Below are positions 1 to 7,318 of a DNA stretch of 64,000 nt, piece after piece. The notes under the pieces are model-generated. The model was not told the DNA's origin and made no database searches. It was given only the letters and a program-made list of their open reading frames with translations. Both the position numbers and the translations under genes were made by a program. The stretch's first letter is position 1; every line of letters starts with the position of its first letter. Origin of the DNA: CAYJFD01 sp964369605 (GTDB lineage Bacteria > Bacteroidota > Bacteroidia > Bacteroidales > UBA932); contig CAYJFD010000008.1 of NCBI GenBank assembly GCA_964369605.1, positions 1-64,000 of the forward strand. Direction: 5' to 3'.

Positions 1-1
1 T

Positions 2-313
2 GGCGCAACAGCAGATATTTACACCGCTGATGCAAAAAATGTATGGTATTTCCCAGCTGAAGATGAGGTTAAAGAGTTATACAATGTTATCACTGCTTAT
101 GACGGCGGTATCGCAGCATTTTCTGCCAGAATGGAAAAATCCATGTACCCAGGGCAGATAGGATTTGATGAAGACGGAGTTTATTATTCTTCCACTGAGG
201 CCAGCTTCGAAAACTTTCGCTTGTGTAGTTTTCTATTCAATGGTAGGTTGCAGCCTGGACATAAGGGCAACGGGCACGAAACCGATAGAGTGCGAGCTAT
301 CCTCGAATTCTAA
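2..313 (+). CDS. C-terminal part of a DUF1566/FISUMP-like protein (cut by window edge)
   Basis: The frame is open from the window edge to a TAA at 311-313, so only the last 103 or so residues are seen. The end contains YYSSTEAS followed by NGRLQPG and RVRAILEF. This resembles the SSTE...VRAVRAF ending of DUF1566/'major paralogous' domains found in secreted Bacteroidales proteins. The best-known role of such domains is extracellular or surface; no enzyme activity can be inferred. It lies on the opposite strand to the mobilization genes and is probably cargo of the mobile element. A strong terminator follows at 361-402. Family assignment is moderate because the N-terminus is missing. Confidence 0.55.
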   Translation, partial: GATADIYTADAKNVWYFPAEDEVKELYNVITAYDGGIAAFSARMEKSMYPGQIGFDEDGVYYSSTEASFENFRLCSFLFNGRLQPGHKGNGHETDRVRAILEF

Positions 314-360
314 TAATGATTAACGTCGATAATTAATCATTTGTAATTATTGACATTAAT

Positions 361-402
361 GGCTATACAAGGGTCTAATCACCCTCGTATAGCCATTTTT
401 TT
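361..402 (+). terminator. Rho-independent terminator after the cargo gene
   Basis: A 13-bp stem with one mismatch (GGCTATACAAGGG against CCCTCGTATAGCC) has an 8-nt loop and is followed by a run of seven T at 396-402. It lies 48 nt after the stop of the upstream partial gene. Confidence 0.85.
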
Positions 403-542
403 ACGCCCTCACATAAGATTTTTGCCATTCATATAACGGATTATAACTCCTGCTATTAGATCGCTATTTTTGCCTCGTAGGTTTACAAATGGAGTATTCG
501 AAAATCCAATAATAACAGAGTAGAGCAAAACCTATAGAATAC

Positions 543-1631
543 TTATATCATACGCCCTTTTCTCTTCTGCTGCTGCATACGGTTTCTAAACTGCGCCTCT
601 TCGGGGTCGTCTCCGCCATCGGCTGGGAGGTCGAATAGACCTGCTCCACCGCTAATGATTGAACCATCGGATTGAGACTGCTGCTGCTCTTGTGATGAGT
701 GTTGCTGGTTGGCTTGATGGAGCGTATCGGGGTCTCGTTTATAGAAATCCAATCTATCACGTTCGTCCGACCATCTTACCCAAGCATTGTAGACTCCGCC
801 TGACTTGCCTACCATATTTTCAATATAGACGGTCTTATCATCATCGAGGTTTATGCGCTGTTCGAATGTGAGTTTTACGCCTCCAAGTTTCGTTGGGATG
901 CGATGTTTGAAGTTGCCTCCAAGAGTTTTCGCAAGATTAGCATAGCTAAACTTACGATCAATTTTAGATGCTTTAAACGAGTAATTATCTTTCGTAAATG
1001 ATATGCCTTGCACCTCGTTTGTACCCCTGCGCAACTTAAATTCGATGCCTACTCCGTGCATATTAAGACGATTTTGAAGCTCAGTAAAGGTTCTGCAATG
1101 AGCTATTTCCGCCTTTACAGCGTGAAAAATCTCGTGGCGTGTGCGTTCAGTACCTTGCAACTTATCGACTCTAACCCTCGATTTGTCTTTACCATAAGTG
1201 AGACTATATTTGTCTTTTAGTGAGGTTGAGACCTCCTTATTGCGTTTAAAATCATCGTGCAGGGAGATTAATTTGCCTTCATTATTGATACGATTATAGA
1301 CTATATGGCAATGCTCATTGGGGTTGTCGTGGTGGCGCACAATCACATATTGGGTGTTTACAAAACCCATTTTATCCATATACTCCTCAGCTAACTGTAC
1401 CATAAATTCGTTGGTCATACGCTCTTTATCTTCGGGGGCGTATGACATTGTGATGTGCCCCACAGGGCTTTTTATATTTGGTCGAACGCTACTTTGAAGC
1501 TCAAAAGAGTTAATCAAAGTTTTGGCGGAGAGTGCCATCACACCCTCCGCCTTTAGTACCTCAGCATCCTTTTTCATTACATAATTTACAGTCCCTGCGA
1601 ACGACTGCGATTTAAGACTTTGTGCGATCAT
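543..1631 (-). CDS. Relaxase / mobilization nuclease (MobB, VirD2-like)
   Basis: This 362-residue protein nicks and pilots transferred DNA at oriT. The N-terminus matches the relaxase/mobilization nuclease family (PF03432 type): a histidine at residue 59 (HITMSYAPED) and the metal-binding HxH at residues 107-109 in HHDNPNEHCH, followed by VYNRIN. The C-terminal 50 residues are rich in Q and S and look disordered. Its start overlaps the 3' end of mobC by 20 nt, so the two are translationally coupled. The gene encodes no coupling protein or mating-pore function, and none is visible, so the element is probably mobilizable rather than self-transmissible within the part seen. Confidence 0.92.
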   Translation of the reverse strand: MIAQSLKSQSFAGTVNYVMKKDAEVLKAEGVMALSAKTLINSFELQSSVRPNIKSPVGHITMSYAPEDKERMTNEFMVQLAEEYMDKMGFVNTQYVIVRHHDNPNEHCHIVYNRINNEGKLISLHDDFKRNKEVSTSLKDKYSLTYGKDKSRVRVDKLQGTERTRHEIFHAVKAEIAHCRTFTELQNRLNMHGVGIEFKLRRGTNEVQGISFTKDNYSFKASKIDRKFSYANLAKTLGGNFKHRIPTKLGGVKLTFEQRINLDDDKTVYIENMVGKSGGVYNAWVRWSDERDRLDFYKRDPDTLHQANQQHSSQEQQQSQSDGSIISGGAGLFDLPADGGDDPEEAQFRNRMQQQKRKGRMI

Positions 1632-1953
1632 TCAATATTGTTTTTAGTTGAATTATCATCGCCTGCACATTCAGTTTGTGGTGCAGCTCGCCACTGTTCA
1701 GGTGCTTTACATACTGATTTAAATTGTTGGCTATACCTGCGATTTTTCGCATTAGGCTCAACTCTTCCGCTGAAAATGGCGAACGAACATAGCCACTAAT
1801 GACCATCTGCCGTGCGTATTCAGTGGGTGTAATATTCATATTCTCTGCTTGTGTTTGCACATTTGCATAGTCCATTTCGGACAGCTTTAGGGTAATAACT
1901 TTGCTTAGTTTACCTATTATTTTTGGCGGTCTGCCGTATCTCTTTTCTTTCAT
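1612..1953 (-). CDS. mobC: Mobilization relaxosome accessory protein MobC-like
   Basis: This 113-residue basic protein starts with a ribbon-helix-helix-like segment (KLSKVITLKLSEMDYANV). It carries the MobC signature IAGIANNLNQYVKHLN near residues 72-87. MobC-type proteins bind oriT and help the relaxase open the nic region. The gene lies immediately upstream of the relaxase and overlaps it by 20 nt. It is preceded by a hairpin-rich interval (2000-2085) that is a plausible oriT. Assignment as MobC (PF05713 type) is good; the exact subfamily is uncertain. Confidence 0.85.
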   Translation of the reverse strand: MKEKRYGRPPKIIGKLSKVITLKLSEMDYANVQTQAENMNITPTEYARQMVISGYVRSPFSAEELSLMRKIAGIANNLNQYVKHLNSGELHHKLNVQAMIIQLKTILNDRTKS

Positions 1954-1999
1954 TTTTATTACATTTTATCTCTGTACTGCGACTACCAAGAGCGGTTCA

Positions 2000-2085
2000 G
2001 CCCCAAATCACAGCTGTGTTTGGGCGAGGATTTTGAGGAACTCAAAATATTTCGGCTTGCCCGAAAGATACCCTCGCCTATTAAA
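2000..2085. other. Candidate oriT: cluster of nested inverted repeats
   Basis: Between mobC and the DUF3408 gene there is a near-perfect palindrome at 2002-2024 (CCCAAATCACAGCTGTG then TTTGGG). An outer pair, GGCGAGG at 2023-2029 and CCTCGCC at 2072-2078, encloses two hairpins: TTTTGAG/CTCAAAA at 2031-2047 and TTTCGG/CCGAAA at 2050-2066. Position directly upstream of mobC and the relaxase is where oriT usually lies in Bacteroides mobilizable elements. The nic site cannot be determined from sequence alone. Confidence 0.5.
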
Positions 2086-2111
2086 CTTTAAAATAACTTA
2101 GATATATCTAC

Positions 2112-2157
2112 AAGCCACCAATGTGGCTTCATTAATGAGTGGGCTTAGTCTGCCCAC
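2112..2157. other. Two hairpins downstream of the DUF3408 gene
   Basis: AAGCCAC/GTGGCTT (2112-2118 with 2123-2129) and GTGGGC/GCCCAC (2139-2144 with 2152-2157) lie just past the stop of the minus-strand DUF3408 gene. They could end its transcript or extend the oriT structure. There is no clear T tract. Confidence 0.35.
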
Positions 2158-2174
2158 TACACTAACAGCTGTTG

Positions 2175-2561
2175 TTACATTCGTTTCCACTTGTCAATAT
2201 CCTCTGCATACTGTTCTAAATGGTGGCGAGTGAGGTTCTCTAAGAATCCTGACACGCTCATTCTGCGCTCACCCATACGCCTTACAATCTCATCAACACG
2301 ATCTCTAAGCTCCCGACTAATAAACACTGGCTGGCGATCAATGATCTTGGGAACGGTAAGAAACGTATCTTTATACTCCTCCAATGATGCTTTGCGTTGC
2401 TTGGTGGTAGTGCGCTTTGTTGGCTCACTATGCACACTTGGTTCAGCCTCCTTGCTATCCTCTACATACATAATAGGTTCAGATGGTGGGATGTGCGACT
2501 TTGGAATTCCTTTTTCGAGACTCTCTTTGAAACGCTCTTCTAAACTCTTTTCTTCTGACAT
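2175..2561 (-). CDS. DUF3408 family protein of mobile elements
   Basis: This 128-residue protein has a charged, disordered N-terminal half. Its folded C-terminal half (residues about 70-128) contains VFISRELRDRVDEIVRRMG and MSVSGFLENLTRHHLEQY. This matches DUF3408, a small family carried almost only by Bacteroides conjugative and mobilizable elements, often near mob genes; the pattern resembles a ribbon-helix-helix DNA-binding fold. It probably binds element DNA, but the function is not proven. It is transcribed leftwards towards mobC and mobB. The 5' side opens onto a 470-base non-coding interval. Confidence 0.75.
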   Translation of the reverse strand: MSEEKSLEERFKESLEKGIPKSHIPPSEPIMYVEDSKEAEPSVHSEPTKRTTTKQRKASLEEYKDTFLTVPKIIDRQPVFISRELRDRVDEIVRRMGERRMSVSGFLENLTRHHLEQYAEDIDKWKRM

Positions 2562-3031
2562 AATTTTTTAGTTTTAATAATTTGTATTGTATGCTGACTA
2601 TACATAATCAGCACCTTGTCGAGAACAAAATAAGTGAGCTAAATTGATATAGGCAAATGATTTAGCGTAGTTTGATTACACGTCGCCATCATTCTGCATA
2701 ATACACTATATTAGGTGATTAGAGTATGCGCAAGGTGCGCTATATTGCGGTGTGGTGGGTGTAGTTGTTGTGGTATACTCTAATTATTATGACAGTTCAG
2801 CAGACTCCATATTTATCGTCTACCAACTCGGCAAACTGTAGCAAACCCCAGCATAATAATCAAACTGTGAAAATTTGTTTGCAAGATCTTCGTTTATTTG
2901 TGAAATGATCTCTACCTTTGTTCTCGAAGTCCTGCATAGTGGAGGGATACCCTATGTTGTTAGTGGCTTTTAGTGGTGGTACTTAAAGAGGATGCTATAA
3001 TTTTTTTATAAACCAAATTAAGTACAAAAAG
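2562..3031. other. 470-base non-coding interval with inverted repeats (control region of the element)
   Basis: No credible gene is seen. It separates the divergent DUF3408 gene (minus) and the HTH genes (plus), so it must hold both promoters. An 11-bp inverted repeat, TCGAGAACAAA at 2619-2629 and TTTGTTCTCGA at 2917-2927, spans most of it. A small hairpin GCTGA/TCAGC lies near 2593-2612, and a G/T-rich stretch runs from about 2735 to 2775. The paired repeats could be binding sites for an element regulator; this is inference. Confidence 0.4.
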
Positions 3032-3304
3032 ATGAATATTATAAACATAGAGGAGGCTGCCTTCGAGAAGATGATGGCAGCGTTTGATGCTCTATCCGAT
3101 AAAATAGAGCAAGTATGAAAAGATGCAAACAAAGGCGGTTTGCAGGAGTGGCTCACCAATGGTGAGGTTTGTGTGATTCTCAACCTTGAGAAACGCCAAT
3201 TACAACACTACCGAGATAGCGGAAAGATTAGCTACTCAAAAATCGGCAAGGTGATCTATTATCGCCCCGAAGATGTTATGAACCTTTTAAAGAGCGTAGC
3301 ATAA
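3032..3304 (+). pseudogene. Excisionase-type HTH gene interrupted by an in-frame TGA
   Basis: Reading from ATG 3032 gives MNIINIEEAAFEKMMAAFDA and continues to ...DKIEQV, then a TGA at 3116-3118. The same frame then runs on as KDANKGGLQEWLTNGEVC and LQHYRDSGKISYSKIG and YYRPEDV to a TAA at 3302-3304. Together the two halves look like the usual 90-residue Bacteroides helix-turn-helix protein (PF12728 type) found beside integrases. The interruption is a nonsense codon, not a frameshift. It may be a recent inactivation, an assembly base error, or the 3' half may be translated from TTG 3140. The stop overlaps the next ATG (TAATG). Confidence 0.65.
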
Positions 3305-3621
3305 TGGCGGAGGTAATCACATCACAGAGCGAGAGAGTAACAAGGTTTCTCTCAGCTACACAACGATTGATGGAGAGCTTAGACAAGCTATCAGCAGTAC
3401 AGCCCAAACGCCAATTAGGGAATGAGGTTTTTATCACCGATGCCGAGCTTTGCAAAAAGCTAAAGGTTAAGGATAGGACCACACAGAATTGGCGGAGTGA
3501 TGGCAAGATTGAGTATATCCAATTTGCTGAGCACGGAGGAAAGATTCTATACCGAGAATCGGATGTACAGAAGTTCATAGAACGCTATTTTGTCAAGGCT
3601 TGGAATGAGCCTAAGAGATAG
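3304..3621 (+). CDS. Helix-turn-helix (excisionase-like) DNA-binding protein
   Basis: This 105-residue protein has an N-terminal helical segment and a MerR/excisionase-like HTH in the second half: ITDAELCKKLKVKDRTTQNW then RSDGKIEYIQF and ILYRESDVQKFIERYF. Such paired HTH proteins next to integrases in Bacteroides elements act in excision or its control. It begins on the A of the preceding stop codon and was probably coupled to that interrupted paralogue. A strong terminator follows at 3677-3722. Confidence 0.8.
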   Translation: MAEVITSQSERVTRFLSATQRLMESLDKLSAVQPKRQLGNEVFITDAELCKKLKVKDRTTQNWRSDGKIEYIQFAEHGGKILYRESDVQKFIERYFVKAWNEPKR

Positions 3622-3676
3622 CATTTTTATATGCTGTTTCAGGAGGTGAGAGAGTCTTAACGTTAGACATTAGAAA

Positions 3677-3722
3677 ATTAGCCGAGCAAACTTGTATGCA
3701 AGTCTGTTCGGCTAATTTTTTT
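3677..3722 (+). terminator. Rho-independent terminator after the HTH pair
   Basis: An 18-bp stem begins ATTAGCCGAGCA and closes TGTTCGGCTAAT, with G-U type variation, and is followed by T7. It lies 55 nt after the HTH stop. Confidence 0.85.
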
Positions 3723-3741
3723 CTATGCTTTATCCTATCGG

Positions 3742-3889
3742 GTCGGTCGTCTTGATTTATGGCTTTACTCTCTGCGTAGGGGTTGGATATGGGCAAGCCT
3801 TACGACTGCAAGGAGTAACCCCATCAGGGCTTGGGCTTGACAATTTCCAAACCCTAAAGCTACCTTTGCCATAAATCAAGATGATTGAC
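3742..3889. repeat. 22-bp imperfect inverted repeat enclosing about 100 bases
   Basis: The left arm 3742-3763 contains TCTTGATTTATGGC and the right arm 3868-3889 contains GCCATAAATCAAGA; the full arms match at 19 of 22 positions. The enclosed 104 bases show further partial complementarity (GGGTTGG with CCAAACCC). No gene lies inside. It sits between the HTH terminator and the convergent RhuM-like gene. It could be a structured RNA, a recombinase or replication site, or a remnant of an inserted element. Confidence 0.5.
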
Positions 3890-3897
3890 TCGATACA

Positions 3898-4266
3898 TTA
3901 ACAGAGGTTTATATCTCTACTTTGAGCGTTACCCATCGAAATGTATATTGGTAGGTTGTCACTCTTTATAATCCTATGTAAGACCCATTTGCGAAACAAA
4001 TTAGCCTCATAGCTATCAACTTGAAAAGCAACTGCAATTACCATATCAAGACCAAAATACTCCTGCACAACTTGACCATTGCGCATAATCTCACCACCAC
4101 AGCCGTAATACTCATACTGACCAGACTTTAGCAATACCCTTATCTTTCCCCTCACGGCAGAGTAGGTAATCCCTAAAAGGTTAGCAATTTCAAAATCTCG
4201 CATTTTTACTGTGTGCGGTACATTCACCGCACCATTTTCGCTAATTGTTATTATATCTCTTTTCAT
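3898..4266 (-). CDS. RhuM-like domain protein
   Basis: This 122-residue protein has a central HTH-like segment (DFEIANLLGITYSAVRGKIR). A C-terminal half, EYFGLDMVIAVAFQVDSYEA followed by NLFRKWV, matches the core of the RhuM virulence/phage-associated family ('YYNLDAII..GYRV.S..AT.FR.WA'). It is much shorter than full RhuM proteins. Its 5' end overlaps the end of the downstream-lying integrase gene by 26 nt, so it is the last gene of an integrase operon. The function of the family is unclear; a role in element regulation is inference from context. Confidence 0.6.
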   Translation of the reverse strand: MKRDIITISENGAVNVPHTVKMRDFEIANLLGITYSAVRGKIRVLLKSGQYEYYGCGGEIMRNGQVVQEYFGLDMVIAVAFQVDSYEANLFRKWVLHRIIKSDNLPIYISMGNAQSRDINLC

Positions 4267-5551
4267 CTCTCATATGTTTATAGAACCTATCTCTTGAAAT
4301 TATTGGCATATTGCTATCCTCGAAAATATTATACTTGCCCGAAATATTGGTCGATAGCTGCTGCATATCCTCAGCCACTTTCTTGCTTGTTATGCGTGCA
4401 TATATCTCGGTCGTGGTTATTTTGCTATGTCCCATCATCTTGCTAACTGTCTCGATTGGTACACCATTGAGCAGAGTTATTATGCTGCCAAAATTATGTC
4501 TGCTTTGATGATAATTAACCTTAGATGTTATACCACAGAGTTTTACAACCTTTTCAAGATTCTCTCTCATTGTTGCACTCGTCACCATATTAAACACCTT
4601 ATCGCTTTTGCGTTCACCCTCATACTTCTTGATTATCTTACGAGGAATATCCAGCAGTGGAATACAGCAATCATTATCATTCTTTTGGCGTTTTATCTCT
4701 ATCCACATACGTCTGCCACTGCGGTGAATGTCACTTACTCTTAGCTCAATCATATCAGCATACGGAATACCCGTAAAGGTTGAGAAAACAAACATATCGC
4801 GTATAAAACATAGGGCTTTGGATTTGATAGGTGTAGTCATCAACTTGCATAGATCATCTTCACTCATATGGCAAACCGTTGATTTCACCCTCTCTGCGGA
4901 AAACTTAGCAAAGGGATTTTTGCGTATAACCCCATTACCCACCGCTATCTCTACAATCCGCTTCAGTTTATTAGTGTAGCCCTTTATAGTCGCTACGCTC
5001 ATCTCTTTGTTTCGCTTGAGGTAGATGTTGAACCGCTCAATAAAGTCGTGATCCAGCTGGCTTAGTGCAATATCCTCCAACTCATATACAGACTTTAGGA
5101 ACTCGCTCAAATGGTTATATACATTTACATATTGCGTATAACTTACCTTTGAACGACTCTTGCCGACCATCTTGGCAAAATCTGCATTGTGCTCTGCAAA
5201 GAGTTTGAGCAGTGTATTTTTATTCTGACCAACACCGCACACTCTATTTTTAAGCTGTTCGGCTGTAACATAGCTGTATTGCTGTACCAACTCACGGTGA
5301 TGTGCTGTAATGTCTTGTGTAAGCATCTCCAAACTGCGATTTATATTGATAGTTTCAATGCTTTTGCCTTTTGCTCTATATGCTTTTGCATCCCAATCAG
5401 TGGGGTTAATCTCTATCTTGGTTGAGAATTGTGTCATCTCACCACTCACAGATATACGCCCCATAATGGTGCACATTCCGTTCTTCTTTGCCTTTGCCTT
5501 GTTGATGTAGAACATTACAGCAAAGGTGCTATATTTCTTTGTCTCTTTCAT
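4241..5551 (-). CDS. Tyrosine recombinase / integrase (second of a tandem pair)
   Basis: This 436-residue protein has an arm-binding N-terminus, a SAM-like core-binding domain (about residues 130-220) and a catalytic domain. Catalytic signatures include HQSRHNFGS (HxxR), MMGHSKITTTEIYA (histidine and tyrosine nucleophile). The usual first arginine ('TGLR') is replaced: the sequence reads TFTGIPYADMIEL, as in the CTnDOT IntDOT group, where that arginine is also absent. It starts 5 nt after the stop of the other integrase, in the same operon. Integration/excision of the element is the expected role. Confidence 0.9.
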   Translation of the reverse strand: MKETKKYSTFAVMFYINKAKAKKNGMCTIMGRISVSGEMTQFSTKIEINPTDWDAKAYRAKGKSIETININRSLEMLTQDITAHHRELVQQYSYVTAEQLKNRVCGVGQNKNTLLKLFAEHNADFAKMVGKSRSKVSYTQYVNVYNHLSEFLKSVYELEDIALSQLDHDFIERFNIYLKRNKEMSVATIKGYTNKLKRIVEIAVGNGVIRKNPFAKFSAERVKSTVCHMSEDDLCKLMTTPIKSKALCFIRDMFVFSTFTGIPYADMIELRVSDIHRSGRRMWIEIKRQKNDNDCCIPLLDIPRKIIKKYEGERKSDKVFNMVTSATMRENLEKVVKLCGITSKVNYHQSRHNFGSIITLLNGVPIETVSKMMGHSKITTTEIYARITSKKVAEDMQQLSTNISGKYNIFEDSNMPIISRDRFYKHMRDEKRYNNN

Positions 5552-5556
5552 AATGG

Positions 5557-6783
5557 TTATAGATTTGCTAATTTGTATTTACCTGCGATGCGTTTCTCCA
5601 ATATCGCCATATCTTTAAAAATCTTGTCATTAGATATTTTTGCGTATATCTGTGTCGATTTTATAGAGGTGTGCCCTAACATTTTACTCACCGTCTCCAT
5701 CGGAACTCCCTGAGATAGAGTAATTAAACTTGCATACGAGTGGCGAGCGCAATGTATTGTAATATTGCGCTCTATACCACACATTTTGGCAATCTTTCTA
5801 AGTTGAATATTTATCGTCACACAAGAGAAAACCTTAAAAAGATAATCACCCTCCGCCATACCTCGATACTTCTCTATAATCGAAAGTGGCACATCAAGCA
5901 GTGGTACACTAAATTCATTACCAGTCTTTTTGCGCTTTGCGTGTATCCACCACGTACCATCCTTTGCTTGTGATAGATTTCGTGTGGTGAGATTCTTAAT
6001 GTCTATATGCGAGATGCCTGTAAAGACAGAAAAAAGGAAAATATCTCGCACTAAATATCTACTTGGAGTGTCGAGCGGAACATTCATAATTAGCTCTAAC
6101 TCCTCCTTTGTTATAGATTTTGGCGGTACCTTTTCTCTTTTAGGATAGTAGTTTGCAAATGGATTGTATTGGAGCATATCATCATCAACGGCTCTGTAAA
6201 TCACAAATTTGAAATAACTTATTGCACTAACTGCGGTGTTTGGTTTTAAGCCCTTGTCATATCGCAGGAAGTGGTCAAATTTCTCTACGAAACTTGATTC
6301 AAGTGCCGAAAATGATATATCACTTAGGTTGAATTTTGATTTAAGAAACAGTTTAAGGTTGTTGATTAGGTTACGATAGGCATAATGACCATTGTAGCTA
6401 AGGTTCACCCCAACACGATCTCCAATCTTATTATAGTACTCCTCGCAATACTCAATGAGGGTAGCTTGAGATGTGGCGATGCCTTGAAATGAGTTCTTTA
6501 CATCTTGTGCGCTTGCACTACCTTTGCGCTCCAGCAGCTCTTTGTAACTTGTGTGAATAGCAACGCTAATTTTATCAAGAGTTTGATTTAGGGCTGTTGC
6601 AACTTTACTCTTACCTATTGCCCTTGCTGATTTAGTGTTCCATAACTTCTCAGCTACATAACACTTGGCACTAAATTGAGCCATCTCCTTGCCGATGGTG
6701 ATGCGCCCCATAATTGGAGTAGTCCCATCTTTTCTCACCTCCTTATGGCGGAGGTAGAAACTTACTTTTAATTCATTGTTCAT
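5557..6783 (-). CDS. Tyrosine recombinase / integrase (first of a tandem pair)
   Basis: This 408-residue protein is a paralogue of the next gene. It has the same layout: N-terminal SH3-like/arm region, core-binding domain and catalytic domain with HCARHSYASLI (HxxR) and MLGHTSIKSTQIYA (H and nucleophilic Y). Again the position of catalytic arginine I is occupied by other residues (FTGISHIDIKNL). It is the promoter-proximal gene and lies next to a CTnDOT-type core motif at 6836-6845. Two integrases in tandem may both be needed for recombination, or one may invert or excise a different segment. Confidence 0.92.
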   Translation of the reverse strand: MNNELKVSFYLRHKEVRKDGTTPIMGRITIGKEMAQFSAKCYVAEKLWNTKSARAIGKSKVATALNQTLDKISVAIHTSYKELLERKGSASAQDVKNSFQGIATSQATLIEYCEEYYNKIGDRVGVNLSYNGHYAYRNLINNLKLFLKSKFNLSDISFSALESSFVEKFDHFLRYDKGLKPNTAVSAISYFKFVIYRAVDDDMLQYNPFANYYPKREKVPPKSITKEELELIMNVPLDTPSRYLVRDIFLFSVFTGISHIDIKNLTTRNLSQAKDGTWWIHAKRKKTGNEFSVPLLDVPLSIIEKYRGMAEGDYLFKVFSCVTINIQLRKIAKMCGIERNITIHCARHSYASLITLSQGVPMETVSKMLGHTSIKSTQIYAKISNDKIFKDMAILEKRIAGKYKLANL

Positions 6784-6815
6784 ATTCGTAATAGTTTAAA
6801 TATTTCTACTTCTAA

Positions 6816-6845
6816 ATTTTGCGGTTTTGCAAACTGCAAAATTAC
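6816..6845. other. Candidate attachment core / integrase-binding palindrome at element end
   Basis: An imperfect palindrome (ATTTTGCGGTTT, TGC, AAACTGCAAAAT at 6816-6842, one mismatch per arm) lies 32 nt upstream of the first integrase. On the minus strand, bases 6845-6836 read GTAATTTTGC. As I recall it, this fits the 10-bp core GTAnnTTTGC shared by CTnDOT target and element ends. Chromosomal-type genes begin 450 bases further right, so this is a plausible right junction. Confidence 0.45.
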
Positions 6846-7261
6846 CTAAATACGAACAAAGAACTTACACTTAACTACCAGCAATTCAGCGAATAATAAT
6901 CATTTTGCCGATGATTTTACCTCTGCGAGTTACCCGAAATTGCTACACACAAAAATAGGTAACGAATTCGTAACAGAACTACTGCTTTATTATGCGTTTT
7001 ATTGCCTTTTACCAAAATTCACTTTGGCGCAATCCTCTCTATATTAGCCACATTTTGAATAACTTACTATATTTTGCTTGATTTTTCCCTTGTAGTTTGC
7101 TTTTAGCCCTATTAAAAGGGGCATTCCAATTTAAATTATATATGTATGAATTATTAGGTGATTTCATATAGTATATTCTATTGTCATTTTCGATTGAAAT
7201 GTCTCGAAGATAAAATCTTGGCTAAATATCACGCTAGTTTTACAGTAAACCCTTTTACTTC
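6846..7261. other. Non-coding junction interval, no gene seen
   Basis: AT-rich bases between the integrase operon and the BASS transporter. No ORF of credible composition and no RNA fold was recognised. It probably contains the junction between element and chromosome. Confidence 0.4.
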
Positions 7262-7293
7262 TTTGGTGGTCTAGAGTAAAATTAGTACTTTTG
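7262..7293 (+). promoter_or_regulatory. Bacteroidetes-type promoter of the BASS transporter
   Basis: A -33 TTTG at 7262-7265 and a -7 TACTTTTG at 7286-7293 are separated by 20 bases, a near-ideal fit to TTTG/TAnnTTTG. The expected start of transcription, about 7299, is later than the first ATG at 7298, which supports the ATG at 7319 as the real start. Confidence 0.7.
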
Positions 7294-7318
7294 TTAAATG
7301 GAAATTTTATCATCTAGG

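Noticed and set aside
6784..7297. tRNA gene as integration target
   Set aside because: No cloverleaf or CCA end was found in this interval; CTnDOT-type integrases do not need a tRNA.
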